From Gnetum montanum (lineage: Eukaryota; Streptophyta; Gnetopsida; Gnetales; Gnetaceae): a stretch of 64,000 nucleotides of DNA. The position numbers and the translations under genes were made by a program. This document shows positions 45,180 to 57,600 of the stretch, in pieces. The stretch spans positions 419,758 through 483,757 of the forward strand of contig MNCI01026525.1 in assembly GCA_015680685.1 (NCBI GenBank), given 5' to 3'. The stretch's first letter is position 1. Every line of letters starts with the position of its first letter. The notes under the pieces are model-generated. The model saw only the letters and a program-made list of their open reading frames with translations. It was not told where the DNA came from and made no database searches.

Positions 45180-45794
45180 GAAGCGACGTCCTCGGAGCGG
45201 AGCCTAGGATATCTTCAAGTGTACACTTCTACATGGGTTTGGAACTCCGTCAATTCCAGGGTCCATCAACTCCTTGATGCCAGGCTTGAAGGAAGGTACC
45301 AACCCCAACACTTGATACGTCCTTCCATCCAATGCCTTGCATGAAACGCAAGGGCAATTGGAGGAAGCCGAATGACATCCCTTCTCTATACGAGCAGGAG
45401 AGTCCAACCCAAAGGCCCAACGTCTCTAAGGTGTCCCATAGATCCGTCCCTTATGAGGGTCTAGAGATATCTTCTTGCATAAGGTATGGGTGATATCTCA
45501 TCTTATGCAAGAAGACATCTCATCTTCCACAAGTCCCGCCGAGTTCTCTGTGAATGGCATCTCAGCACCCATTGATTTTTTTTATTTTTTTGAGGGCTCA
45601 CCAGGGCCACTACCCATGGTGAGGGACTTGGGAACATCACACCGAGAGGGAGGGCATGCTCCAAAGAGCCATGTCTCCTCAAGCAACTCATGCTTGCCAG
45701 AACTCCATGTTCTGCTACTCGCATCGAGACCCATGGGGTCTCACCAGTGCAATCATCTAAGCACTGATTCCACATGCATCAGTACCATGCACAT

Positions 45795-45842
45795 TCTCTT
45801 TTTATTTTATTTTTATTTTATTTATTTATTTATTTATTTTTC
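45795..45842. repeat. (TTTA)n / T-rich microsatellite
   Basis: TTTTATTTTATTTTTATT grading into repeated TTTA. Confidence 0.8.
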
Positions 45843-48503
45843 ATCATGTTTGTTCAAGCTGGTATGAAGGGTGTCAAGGAAGTCCACCCTTACAACCAAG
45901 GTACAAGAACACATCCTTGAGCTTGACCTTGCCATTTGCAGACACCAGCATCGCATGCCTCAATTCATCATTCCATAGTATTTAAATGAGAGAGAAGACC
46001 CAAAAATCTATTTTTGAAACCTCTCCAGAGGCTAACATACACAAGCCTCAACTATCCTCAACATCTCTTGTGTTTGTCCAACATCGAGAATGCCTGCTCG
46101 AATGTTAGAACAAGTGGAGGGTCAATTGGGTCACCAACCCCATGACAATACTCCATCACCTATCTCATATCTGCTGTAAGCACATCTTTGAATGCAACCA
46201 TAATATCCCGTTCATGGATCATCCACATTTGCCCCATGCAAGCTATCCATCAACTCCAAGTTATGGGACAAGCACCATTTTCTGAATATAAGATCCCAGA
46301 ACAAATATAGAGTCACCTAAGAGAGTAACCAGATCATAAATTCTCCAAGGAACATCAACATTCTCCAAATTTGCATTTCCCCACTATATCAAGAATGACT
46401 GCCAGTCTCATGATCAACTCCTTTTAGTAGATTTTGCACTTGCAGGAAGGATCCTCTTTGGGAGGTTTCTTCCATAGGTAAGTATAGTAGCCCAGTTACA
46501 CCTTACCCATCATACATGCCCAAGTAGTCAATAGAGCCATTAGAACCATATCGTGGAACTGTTACCAGTTGATGGAAGACATGGGTTCACAAGTCTTACC
46601 CAAAATCAATTTTCAATTTTCACCTTGAGGACAATTCGAGACACCAAGCAATTCATCCCTTTGATTAAGAGGGATTTTTCTTTCATCTTGGGAGATCTGG
46701 GTTTTTGTTTCATGCATCCCAGTCAAGCCCATTTACATCAATTTGTGGTGGACAAGGCCGCACCACTACCTATTATCATTCAACCCAAACAACAGACACA
46801 AGTCAACAACAACATCTTGCCCATAGGAGGACCAGGTCCTCAAGATATTTTTTTCATGGAATGGGCTTTGATCAACATCATTTACAACTCAAACAAAACA
46901 TGATTCATCCCCAAAGGATTTACAACAAGGATGGTCTACCAGAGAACCCCAACAAGAAAGTTCCACCGAAGAACCCAAAACTACGAGAGTATACAAGATC
47001 ATGCCTTGCCTACAAGAACAGTAATATGTATCTTTAATTTACATCAACAACATGACCTCATAGAGGAGGTTTCATGAATTTCACCAGGGTAACAACATTC
47101 TATCTCTGAGAACAAGCCCCACGAGTTCATGAACATAGGGACCACAACTAGGAACACGTTCCAAACATCAACTGCTTATACGAGACAACCATCTCAATAC
47201 CACCTGCCTTATTATTTTAGGAACTAAAGAGGGCATTCATTAAAATGGAAAATGATCCCTCATGATCAACTCTACTATCCCACCAGGAAGGTGAGATCAC
47301 CAACATGAATTAACATCTCACCAGAGACATGGAACAATACATCAACGAGGGACATCGATGAGGAACTCTGTAATACATCAGTGTACATAAGGGACAAGGT
47401 ACACAGGAAAATTCAGCAAGACACCATAGCCTATTAGGCACAACAAGTCTCCAATCATGGAATCACACCATAGACAACAATGCAGCAATAAGTCTCAGTC
47501 TAAGAGAGTGCATCATAGCTCTCCAAAGCACCAAAGGAAATTAGTCACAAGAGCCCACCAACATGCACAAACCATTAGAAGCCCACAATCATGAAAGCAT
47601 CAGCTCAAGTGTTTCGAGCACATTCAAGCCCACCAAGCTAGGCCACCAAGAGAATCACACTTTCTATATCTGTAACGTCATATATTCAAGGATGGATCAC
47701 CATCCCAACATTTTGACAACTACTCCACGATCACATCCAACATGGAAGAGCGAGTCTAGGCACCAATACCCAAAACTCAACTCAAATCCTACTCTAGACA
47801 CCATATTGATTCGACTTTCAGCCACCATTGATCATCTATGGACAAGATCTTTTCCAGTCCAAGAACACAAGAGAATGTGTTCCCAAGATTTGTCCTGTCT
47901 CAAGGACGTTCACCAAGCATACACCATCAAGGAATGCCAACATCATCAAGAACACATGGCACCAGTTCAAGAGCATCATGGGCAAGGACATGCCATATTC
48001 TGTTCGTTACAACACTGTATCACAACTGAAAAATTTCTCATGAGGTTTTCAGCAGAATTATACATCAAGGCAAAAGGGCCATTTACAACATACAACAAGG
48101 GCACTCCAAAACAAGCACCAGGAAAACACCATACATCAAGCTTGGCCTTGTCACAGTGTGTGACATAGTACTACAACCAGGAGATAAACTGAGTCACATA
48201 GGTAATACAACCAACACTTTTAAGTGCATACAACTGAATTGAGAATACCACAAGGATACATTTTGCACACCCAAGGATAGGATTACATTCATATATGGGA
48301 ACATACATGGTATTTGGGAATACTACCCAGCCCTAAAAGGCTATAGAACAAACTACCCAAGCCCATCCTAGGCTGAAGGATTTTGGCCACCAAGAGCATA
48401 CCATGTAGAACCATGCTGTTCTAAGAAAAACCTGTCTCTTTCACGAAGCGTAAAAAATCATCTGTCAATTCACACTGTCTCAGAAGATTCATGATCTAGC
48501 GGC

Positions 48504-48595
48504 ACACTGAACCAACTGCACGGGTAACCTTGAACCAAATCGATTTGAGACACTGAACCGACTGCACGGGTAACCTTGAACGAAAACGATTTGAC
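48504..48595. repeat. 46-bp tandem duplication in H
   Basis: ACACTGAACCAACTGCACGG at 48504 is repeated from 48550 with a few changes. Confidence 0.8.
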
Positions 48596-49522
48596 ACGAA
48601 TGCAACGATCGAATAACGAAACATACTAACTGAGTATCCACCATCCTGCCATAGTGGGACCTCATTGCATTGGCCACTCCTGGGCCATCAGTATCTTGCA
48701 TAGCCAAGGATACCATTTCATGCCATCTGCTAGCCCAATATTTGCAGGGTCTAGGACAAATCACCATCCTCTGTTAGTGCTTCCCTAGCACTGAGAGGCA
48801 AAACAAATCATAATGTACCTACTGATCCATCACAGCCAAGGTACTGATAAATCCACAACCCAATGTTAGGATTCTGAGACCAATTAATCAATTCATAAAG
48901 GTCTCAAGAGCACATATCTTCCCCATAGACATAGTGCTCACAGAATCAACTAAGGTCACCACTGGCTACATCTTTGTACCTGTGCTACCTGCAAGCACTG
49001 AGACGCAAGCTCAGAAACATTGAAGTTAGCAGGATCATGATTAGCACAATAGCCTCATGCAACCATCAAGCATGATCATATAACAAGGTCATATCACTCT
49101 TGCACATTAATACAATTCAAGATCTCAACAACATGTATACAGTTCAATCATGCAAAACATTGATGGAGGAATCCGATCCCCACTCAAACAAACAATTTCA
49201 TCATGAGACACACCAAGAGAGAGATAGCACACTCTTAGAATTTCAAGATTCACACACAACAATCATACCCAGCAACTAACACTGGCCTCAACCAGGACCA
49301 AAATTTCAACACACTCGTATGAGTCATGGACAATAGACAATCGTCAACTCAACCCAAAAATAAGGAAGAAGTCCAAGGTCTATCCAACAAAAATTCTGTA
49401 TCAAACCAATTAGTACGACAATGAGCAACATCACCAAGGATTCTTTCACAAGAAGACTCTCATCAAACAAGGTGAGGTCTCAACAAGAACCAACAATAGG
49501 ATGACCCACACCAATAGTCTTC

Positions 49523-49879
49523 NNNNNNNNNNNNNNNNNNNNNNNNNNNNNNNNNNNNNNNNNNNNNNNNNNNNNNNNNNNNNNNNNNNNNNNNNNNNNN
49601 NNNNNNNNNNNNNNNNNNNNNNNNNNNNNNNNNNNNNNNNNNNNNNNNNNNNNNNNNNNNNNNNNNNNNNNNNNNNNNNNNNNNNNNNNNNNNNNNNNNN
49701 NNNNNNNNNNNNNNNNNNNNNNNNNNNNNNNNNNNNNNNNNNNNNNNNNNNNNNNNNNNNNNNNNNNNNNNNNNNNNNNNNNNNNNNNNNNNNNNNNNNN
49801 NNNNNNNNNNNNNNNNNNNNNNNNNNNNNNNNNNNNNNNNNNNNNNNNNNNNNNNNNNNNNNNNNNNNNNNNNNNNNNN
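49523..49879. other. Assembly gap (357 N)
   Basis: Run of N inside element H; reading frames that appear to cross it are not real evidence of coding. Confidence 0.99.
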
Positions 49880-50766
49880 AAAGGAGCACAACTCGCAAGG
49901 ACCTACAATAAGGGCAATCATGTCTCATGCACAAGAATTTATCAAACAAGACAACAACCATTTGGCTTAGGGATGACACCAACAACCACTGCATCCTTAA
50001 CATTCCCAACAATAAGTCATTATATCACATAAAACATTAAGCCTTGCATTACGAATGATAGACGCAACCACGATGACACGCATGCAGAATTTGAAAGTGC
50101 AACCAAGAAGACACGCATACAAAAATAGACAAACATAATATCACAAACACGAACGTACGAAGTCTACCAGCAACGGTCTTAGTCCACCCAGAACAAGACT
50201 CACCAAGAGCACATGTCCGAAATACCTCCATCCTAAGGTACCTAGGAACCATCTTGTCCCCATCTATGTATTCCCATACTCACTATATTCAGGGTGAGTG
50301 GGAGTGCCAAGGATATCATATCCTGCACACTTCAACAAAAGCCTTCTCGAAACATGTCATCTGGGTGAAAACCGAAGTGGAGACTTGGTCCGATTCATCC
50401 CAGATGAATCACTGGAGACCTGAGATGGGAGCTCCTTGAGCAACAAAATTCTTGAGTTGCCAATAGAACTCTTCTCAATCATATCGCATATAATCACAAC
50501 TATTCCAACCATAAGTAAACAAGTGGAGGACATCACCACAACACCATCGTTTATATTCTTACAAAGAGCAACACATCAGTTGCTCACAATTTCTCATGTA
50601 TCCCCTCAAGAAGAGCTGAGAACATTACCATCAGGAAACTCTTCAAAATACATAAGGATATGATCCTAGATCACCTAGGTATATATCTAAAGGGACCATT
50701 AACCAAACAAGCTCAATGAAGTAACACAACCAAAGAGCACAACCATATCACAACACAATTTCAAAC

Positions 50767-50778
50767 GCTCTGATACCA
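50767..50778 (-). other. Element H primer-binding site
   Basis: Plus-strand GCTCTGATACCA, the exact complement of the initiator-Met site TGGTATCAGAGC, two bases from the LTR. Confidence 0.85.
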
Positions 50779-50780
50779 CC

Positions 50781-51254
50781 TGTAACAACGTTGCCCCGAC
50801 GTTGCTCGGCACCCCGAGGAATTCACTAAGATCCAATGGATCTGGGGTGGAAGACCAGGGGAATACGCCTCCAAGCAAGCAAGCAACTCACAAGTGTGTG
50901 CAAGCAGAAGCATAGCTTCTGAATGCACATGACCACGCACCTCATGGAGGGAAACCAACTCCAAAACAAGAACCATACAAACAAGCGCATACACACAACC
51001 TTGTAGACAACACCGGTGAGAGGGAAGATGATGCACCTACAAGGGAAGGTGCCTCACCCCCAGACCCCTCACGATCCGGTACAAGGTGTGGCCTGGCACC
51101 GCACCAAAACTATCCAGTCTTGGTTGCCTACATATCTACGACCACCGTAGAATCAGGGCCATGTAGTTCTCCCACCTTGAAGAGGGAAAAGAAGAGGACT
51201 TAGAAGAGAGTGCAACAGGAGCTTGTCCTATTGCCAGCTTGGTACCACCAAGCC
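50781..51254 (-). repeat. Element H 5' LTR, truncated at an N
   Basis: Matches 44580-45055 and stops at TACCACCAAGCC followed by N (51255). About 106 bp of the LTR and the target duplication are missing, probably lost in assembly. Confidence 0.8.
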
Positions 51255-51255
51255 N

Positions 51256-51990
51256 TCTATCTCTTAGATGCCATTCAAGCAATTAGATTATCTTTCATGG
51301 AATGGTTGCTAGGTGTCTATGCTTACAAGGTTAAGGGATGGTTGGGCAAAAAGGATAATCTATTAGAAAAGTAAAAATAAAATAAAAAATTAATTTTTTA
51401 AAATAAATAAAAATAATATTTTAACATGGGTTAGTGCCTAGAATTGGCCTAATATGTACCTCTCTTAAGGATTAGCTAGTAGCTGAGTTTAAGCCCAAAC
51501 TAGTAACAAAGTCTAAGGTCCAAGTATAACTAACCAAGGGACTAACATGAGATCCTATAAAACATAAGCTAAAAATAAATTTTAAAAAAATAAAAAAATA
51601 TAAACTAACCTAAAACAAGCATATAACAAGCTAATGTAGTAGCCAATGTATCAATGATTCATCTAGTACCTAATACCTAACTCAAAAGTCTAGGAAAAGA
51701 GGTTATTGCGCATATATTAAAAGAAAAATCCAGAATACTAAGAAGTATTAAAAATAGTAAAAAAAATTAAATATTAAAAAAATATATTAAAAATAAAATA
51801 TAACAAAAAAGAAAATAATAGGCCACATAGCTCAAACCATACAAGCATAGCCAACAAAAGAAAAAGATTAATAAAGCATAAGACATACACTTGTAAACAG
51901 GACATCAAGGGTTTAAATCACAAATATACTAAGGGATAAGGAGTATCTAAGGTAGGGATGCTATATGAATTGAATTATCTTTGAATCTTT
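51256..51990 (-). other. Element E leader next to its primer site
   Basis: AT-rich, non-coding; nothing else seen. Confidence 0.45.
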
Positions 51991-52002
51991 ACTCTAATAC
52001 CA
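51991..52002 (-). other. Element E primer-binding site
   Basis: Minus-strand TGGTATTAGAGT, two changes from the initiator-Met site, three bases from the LTR. Confidence 0.7.
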
Positions 52003-52005
52003 ATT

Positions 52006-52459
52006 TAACAAGAAGCTCCCTTAGATTTTATAATTCAAGTTCACTTAAGTTGCAAAGATCCCAAAAAATTCCAAATAGAATAAGAAAAGAAAAAATAAAA
52101 GTTTGTTCTTTCTTAAATAAAATTGAATACAATACATAATGGAAGTAAAATAACTCTCAAGGATTGATAATCAACCAATAGAACCCTCACACTCTCCTAC
52201 CATACAACCTAAACCATCAATGAATGATCAATCACGATGCTCAAGAAGATATATATCTCTCAGAGGTAATGCATTAGCATTGAAATGATATTATGCTTTC
52301 TTCTATTAAGTTATCTTGACCTTTGATATCATTTTGATGTTTCCCTTGGTCTTCCCTAATTTTTGCACTTAAAAATATTGCCTTTTTTTTTTTTCAAAAA
52401 CATAAATTTTAATGATACTATGAGTGACTATGGATTGTAGCTTCCTCATAGTAGCCATT
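52006..52459 (-). repeat. Element E 5' LTR, first part
   Basis: Matches the left part of 36043-36889 up to CCATT, where the solo LTR is inserted. Confidence 0.75.
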
Positions 52460-53275
52460 TGATGAGCGGCAAGGTACCCCTATGTTGAACCATACAAATC
52501 ACAAGCGTTCACGCACGATTTGGTTGAATTCTATGGATGAATTAGTTGTGGCATCTAGATTGCTATGCTTTGATCGTAGTTCACTGTCTTCCCACTTGGA
52601 CTAGTGGTAGCTATGTCATGTATGGTTTAGTCCCAAGTGAGACATATGATGTTATTCCTAATTCTATGCTACTCCTGAGAATGGTAAAGAGATAAATTAA
52701 TTTAAGCTAATGGACAATAAAAGATAAAAATATAACTAGCCTACATGTGATGAGTATTTGCACTTAATCATTCATACATGTCTTGGACTTCATGAGACTA
52801 CTTCTAGGATTGCCAAGTGTACGTCACTATTTGTGCCAAACGATACACTTTTGGAGTACCAAGTATCTACACTTAAATGTTCATGATTAAGGCATAAGCA
52901 TTCTGCTTAATAATAGGAATAGTAAATAACAATAAATGGAAACATTTAACTAAAGAAATTAGTAAATAAATAAATAATAATCTAAGTAGATGCTACAATG
53001 ATGGAAGTAATCTTGATCTTTATTGCTAGTCATGTAACATGTCCAAGTACATCACACTCAAACAAAGATGCTGTACGATTACAAACATCACACTGCGGGC
53101 ATGCACTAGGAATAAAAAACTCTAAGAGAAGAAACTAAAAACTAAAAGTATCTACTATTGCTACTGACTACTGACTACCCCCTCATTTAGGTGCCCAACT
53201 ATCATATTTATAGGTAAACCTAGATGAGGCGATGTTGGGTATTTGATGTCAGGGCCTTACAATGATGACTCATCA
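52460..53275 (-). mobile_element. Solo LTR of the B/C/G superfamily
   Basis: 816 bp, TGATGAGCGG to GACTCATCA, flanked by CCATT (52455-52459) and CCATC (53276-53280). It carries a minus-strand TATA box (53215-53222). No internal region exists, so unequal recombination between two LTRs probably removed it. Confidence 0.8.
53215..53222 (-). promoter_or_regulatory. TATA box of the solo LTR
   Basis: Minus-strand CCTATAAATATGATAG, aligned with the TATA boxes of B and C. Confidence 0.5.
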
Positions 53276-53280
53276 CCATC

Positions 53281-53672
53281 TTATGATTAGAATATGAGTT
53301 GCATCTTTTTGTAATGGTAAAAATCTAGAGGTTTTGGCCACTATTTATTTACTGATTGAAACCCATTATTAGTGCTAGTTTCAAGACTATAACTCACTGC
53401 AACTTGTAATGGCACACAACTCATTACCTAACTCAGAAAATGCACAAAACATACAATTTAGGTTAATTATAGTAGATTGTCACCTATAGCTATCCATAGG
53501 ATCATACTATGGTCACTGTTAGTCATAGTGTCCTTATAGTTACTTTCCCAAGCTAGAGAAACTATGCAAATGACACTGAAAGGACTCAAGATTAGAAACA
53601 TTGATATCTTACTACTCCTCAAATACAAAGAGAATTAGAATTATCTGTAATAGTAGATTTATGATATTATTA
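53281..53672 (-). repeat. Element E 5' LTR, second part
   Basis: Resumes the match to 36043-36889 (shared TTTTGGCCACTATTTATTT) and ends at TATTATTA, a decayed form of TCCTCATCA. Confidence 0.75.
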
Positions 53673-53677
53673 AGAAG

Positions 53678-54027
53678 ATTACATAGCTTAAGAAAAGATG
53701 AAAATTTACAATAATTTTTAGATTGATTATCAAAATCTTGAGTTCACTTATGAATGATTAAAACTGCATGCTTATGTATTAAAGATCTTATATTTAGGGC
53801 ACGCTATGCCATTGAAGCATTATCTAGCTTAACATGTAGAAAAAAGTAAGAGTAATATCTACCATGAATTAACTTGAATATAATGTTTTTACATCATATC
53901 ATTTAACTATGAAGTAAAGCTTTGATTTAAAGATAGGTAATTGAAAATTGAAATGAACACATATCATAATGTAAGATTAGCTACTAGTGAGTCATATACA
54001 CCATTAGTGAGAACAAAATAAGGTGTC
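53678..54027. repeat. 634-bp direct unit, copy 1, second part
   Basis: Matches 54346-54541 plus 62007-62165 (shared AGAGTAATATCTA and CATCATTTAACTATGAAGTA). Confidence 0.7.
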
Positions 54028-54065
54028 TTAGTTGCAATAATAGCACTATAAGAAGGTGTTTATAA

Positions 54066-54541
54066 TTTTTCTTAGCATCATTTTTCTTGATAAAAAAATA
54101 ATAAATATCAAATAAATATCCTTCATAATGAGAAAAATTACAAGAATTAGGAAGATTATAATCTCTAATTGGTTGAATATAAGTCTTTCTGCCTACTTGT
54201 AGTATCATTTCCTTTATGATTAAGAAAATTAATTTAATAAGAAAAACATTTATGAAAATTAAATGATGTAGAAATAGATTTTGTATGCTTAATGAAACTA
54301 CAAAACTAATAATTTTCCACTCAGCTTTTTGAAAAATCAATGGAAGATTAAATAGCATGACAAAACATGGAACTTCAGAATAATCTTCAAATTAAATAGC
54401 AAAATCTAGAGTCCACTTGTGAATTATCAACACTACATAGTTATGTATAAAATACCTTATATTTGGGGAATGTGCACCATCAAAGCATTGCCTAAATTAA
54501 CAAGTAAAAAGAAGAAAAAAAAATACAAGAGTAATATCTAT
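54066..54541. repeat. 634-bp direct unit, copy 2, first part
   Basis: Full-length counterpart of copy 1 up to TATCTAT, where element G is inserted. The pieces rejoin to about 635 bp versus 633 for copy 1. Origin unknown; no coding. Confidence 0.7.
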
Positions 54542-55451
54542 TGTTGTGTTGTGGATTGGTCATGTTGACGAGGCCTTGTCAACTAGGCATCGTCGACTGG
54601 GTCACATCGACTAGGCCCTGTTGATGCATCATTTGATGCATTGACATGGCCCCATTGATGCAAGGAAAATTCTTGCCTATAAGTATGTGGCAACCCACCA
54701 TGTTTAGGCATCATCTTATTATAGTTGTAGCAAAGCTCTTGTAGTTTTTTCATTTGAAAGTTAGAATATATTTTCGAGTGCCCATAGTAGGAGTCATTGA
54801 GTGTATGGATCTTTATTCGAGCACTGTTGTACTTGAGCATGATAGTGTGTGTAGCAATAAAGACATGCTTCTTGATAAAACTTGTAGCATTTGGATAGCT
54901 TAAATATTTTATTCATGCATTTAATATTTTTGGTTATTTATTTAGTGTTCCCTAGTAATTAAGATAATTAAGTAATTAAGCAAGATAAGCTAAATAATGA
55001 TTAAGTAGACACATAAGTACGACTACTTTAAGCATATGTATGATGTTTGGTAGTCTTAGCAATTCTTAATGCTTGGTAACCTAGCAACATTATATGTGTT
55101 CAAGATGTGTATAGAAAGTGGGACTAGATGCTTATGTTAGAACTAGTTACATAATAGTTAGTCAATTAGATTAAAGTAGACATTAAATTACTTTATTCTT
55201 TATCCTATTTATTTCAAGTACCAAAATCATAAAACCAAAAATGATAAAAATCATGTACCTAAATTACACTTAAACCATACCCTTAAGCTTCACAAGTGTA
55301 GTTGGGAAGACGACAAACGTTCTCAATGCCTAGTTCACTTCCTAAAGAATTAGTGCACTAGAAACTATAGAGTCCATGGGATTTGACTAGATTATGTGTG
55401 AATGCTTGTGATTTGTATGGTTGGATGTAGGGGTGCCTTCATCACTCATCA
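54542..55451 (+). repeat. Element G 5' LTR
   Basis: TGTTGTGTTG to CACTCATCA, 910 bp. It has a U3 array of GTCGACT/TTGATGCAT-type words (54560-54660) and a TATA-like box TATAAGTA at 54678-54685. About 80 bp of the array are missing from the 3' LTR. Confidence 0.8.
54678..54685 (+). promoter_or_regulatory. TATA-like box in G 5' LTR
   Basis: GCCTATAAGTATG, at the same place relative to the U3 array as in B and C. Confidence 0.5.
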
Positions 55452-55452
55452 T

Positions 55453-55470
55453 TGGTGCCATTTCCATGGA
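55453..55470 (+). other. Element G primer-binding site
   Basis: TGGTGCCATTTCCATGGA, one base after the LTR, a mutated tRNA-Asp-type site. Confidence 0.65.
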
Positions 55471-55603
55471 TTTTTTTGCTTGAAACATGTGCTATCTAGG
55501 ATTAGTGAACATCATTAACATTGTTGGATGAACCCCAAGATCAATATCACTCTCACACGTAATATAATTATATTAGCATACTGATATTATATTTGTTTGC
55601 AAA

Positions 55604-57600
55604 ATGTCTTCTTCTTACAGGTGTGACGATGTTAAACCACTAGTTCCATAGGAGTGCAAGGTGGTATATACTCATCTAGACGAGTATGTGCCTAATTTCA
55701 CCTTCATCTTGCACTAAGATGAACAACTGTGATAGTGTGACATGGAAGGCAACATTGTAATGCCTCTCAATTGATCTATCCCCATGATGCTACTTCACAC
55801 TCTTAAGAAGTTAGGCATACATGATCTTCAAGAGGACTACATTATGCATGATTATGACTTCCAAGACTACCATCCCACTGAAACACAACATAGGAGAGAT
55901 CGACACTAGGAGAAGCAACATGAGTTTGTGAAGGGAAAACTGTTTACCAATCCCTTGTTCCTACTAAATGAAGATGATAATGAGGATCCTCTCTCTAGGG
56001 ATTTTCAACATAAAAATTTTTCACCCCTCGTTATTAGTGATGGGGATGTGAATCTAAATCTACATTCCACTATCAACAAACTAGGTTTAGGTAAAAATGA
56101 AAGTCAAGGCAGGGGCTTAGACAAGCATCAAGATGATAAGAAACCTGATGAACGTGGTCGTGATCATAGAAGGAGAGTTGGTAGATATCATGGTGGTGAT
56201 AGTCCTCTTCTGTCTTTTCCCTCTTCATTTGCATCTTCTTCATCCTCTTCTTCTAGTTTTGAAAAATGCCGTAGAAGGAACAATCATGATGGAGGTGAGC
56301 AACAAGACAATAATACTAATTACCATGCCAAAAATAATCAAAGGGGTAATATAGGAAATCATTAGTAACAATGAAAGAATGATGATGATGAGCCTTTACT
56401 GGCTACTTGAAGCATGCTTAACATTGCAAAGGTAGTCATGATCCCAACTAGGCATGTGAAAGATAGTCGGATCAAGCACTTAAGCATGAACAATATCTAA
56501 AGATTTGATGGGAGATATAACTCTTATCCACAAACACATCTCCAAGATTTTCACAATTCTTGTGCTTTAGAGAATATTGAAAACGATTGGTAGAAATTAA
56601 AGCTATTTCCTAGGATACTCATCAAGGAAGCAAAAAGCTAATACTAGTCCTTGGAGTTGGAATCTATCTATAGATGGAGTACTATTGTAGAATTATTTAA
56701 TGACAAATACCAAACATACTTTAGAGTGTCTAATCTAAGAAGGAAAATTAAAGGCTAAAAATATGGAACACATGAACCCTTAGATGTTGCCATTGGTAGA
56801 TATTATTCTTTCTTACATTGATGCTCTGGCCATGGTTATTCTTAGAGGAAAAAACTCTGTGGCATCATAGATGGGCTCAGAGTAGAAACTAGAAGAACTC
56901 TTGGTATTTATGCCCAAGGGAGACTATCAAACTAAGAGCTCATCAAATACAAAGGTTAATAGAGTAGATAGTAAAAGAAGAAGGTGAGTTGTAAAAAAGG
57001 AAAAGTGTAGAAGAATATATTAGGGACCCTTCCATCAGAAAAGGGAGGCCCGATTCTATGACAAGGAGGAGTCACCACTCAATGAAGTGATGAACAGAAA
57101 AATATTACCCATCCAAAAATATATTTCTGATATTTCAAAAAAGATTGATAAATTATGGGACTCTTTGGATGAAAAATTTGAAACTGCTATGAAGATTGCT
57201 AAAGAATCCAAAAAGAAAAATAGTGATTGCAACTACAAGAGGCAGAAAGAAGTTGAATATGCCTACCAAAGGAGTAAGGGCAAAGCTACTATAGTAGAAG
57301 AAGTTGTGGAGATAGACTCTGATGATGATGATGGGTGTAACATTTGTCAATATGACCATCCTAAGGGATGTTGTCCTGTGGTGTTATAAGAGTTTGGGCT
57401 GTATGTGCTAAATTATTGACTAGCACAGAGGCAAGCACCTAGGAGATTGCCTTATCCTCAAGGAAATCCAAGGAAATTTCACTAACAACAATAAACTTAC
57501 CATCCAAGTGGAACTCCACCACAACTTTATGAGAAATACCAATAGTGGCATCAACCACAATCATGGGGAATGCCACTGCCAAGATAGCAGTACCCTTACA
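55604..57600 (+). pseudogene. Element G gag (broken)
   Basis: Start MSSSYRC at 55604. The N-terminal block has LDEYVPNFTFILH followed by a stop where C has Gln. A 145-codon open piece (55928-56365) carries a Ser-rich tract (ASSSSSSSSF) between charged regions. Degraded core near 56440-56720. A 100-codon open piece (57087-57389) in another frame has a basic, Glu-rich helix and the zinc motif CNICQYDHPKGC. The Pro/Gln-rich linker follows. Confidence 0.75.

Larger units (their letters stand above)
45180..50766 (-). other. Element H interior, no recognisable gene
   Basis: Plus strand unusually rich in C and A (ACAAC, CATCA, CAAG words), which leaves many short open frames, the longest 201 codons at 47563-48168 (plus). 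None resembles gag, pol or a host protein I know. It contains a (TTTA)n run, a 46-bp duplication and the assembly gap. Confidence 0.5.
44580..51254 (-). mobile_element. Element H: protein-less LTR retrotransposon derivative
   Basis: LTRs 44580-45160 and 50781-51254 begin TGTAACAACGTTGCCCC on the plus strand and, compared by eye, differ at roughly a dozen sites in 400 bp, the closest pair in the window. A perfect initiator-Met primer site and a strong purine tract flank the internal region. The 5.6-kb interior has no gag or pol and is C/A-rich on the plus strand. It looks like a large non-autonomous derivative moved by another element's enzymes. The right LTR is cut short at an N (51255), and a 357-bp gap lies inside. 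Confidence 0.75.
36043..53672 (-). mobile_element. Element E: old Ty3/Gypsy chromovirus-like retrotransposon
   Basis: LTRs 36043-36889 and 52006-53672 (the latter split by a solo LTR) rejoin to 847 and 846 bp. Target duplication GGAAG (36038-36042) and AGAAG (53673-53677). An initiator-Met primer site adjoins the right LTR. The gag-pol wreck occupies 37200-41211 on the minus strand. RT, RNase H and integrase wording (DEWKTTF-type RT text, DFYEWLV, GQTKVTNRSL, KLKSRKI) is that of chromoviruses such as CRM or Reina. Element H and perhaps a dispersed repeat (42482-43360) sit in its 5' leader. Confidence 0.75.

Noticed and set aside
47563-48168. 201-codon plus-strand open frame in element H
   Set aside because: Runs opposite to the element, lies in C/A-rich DNA where stops are rare, overlaps two other open frames, and has no recognisable motif.
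49446-50012. Open frames of 136-188 codons around 49500-49900
   Set aside because: They exist only because the assembly gap is read as unknown residues.
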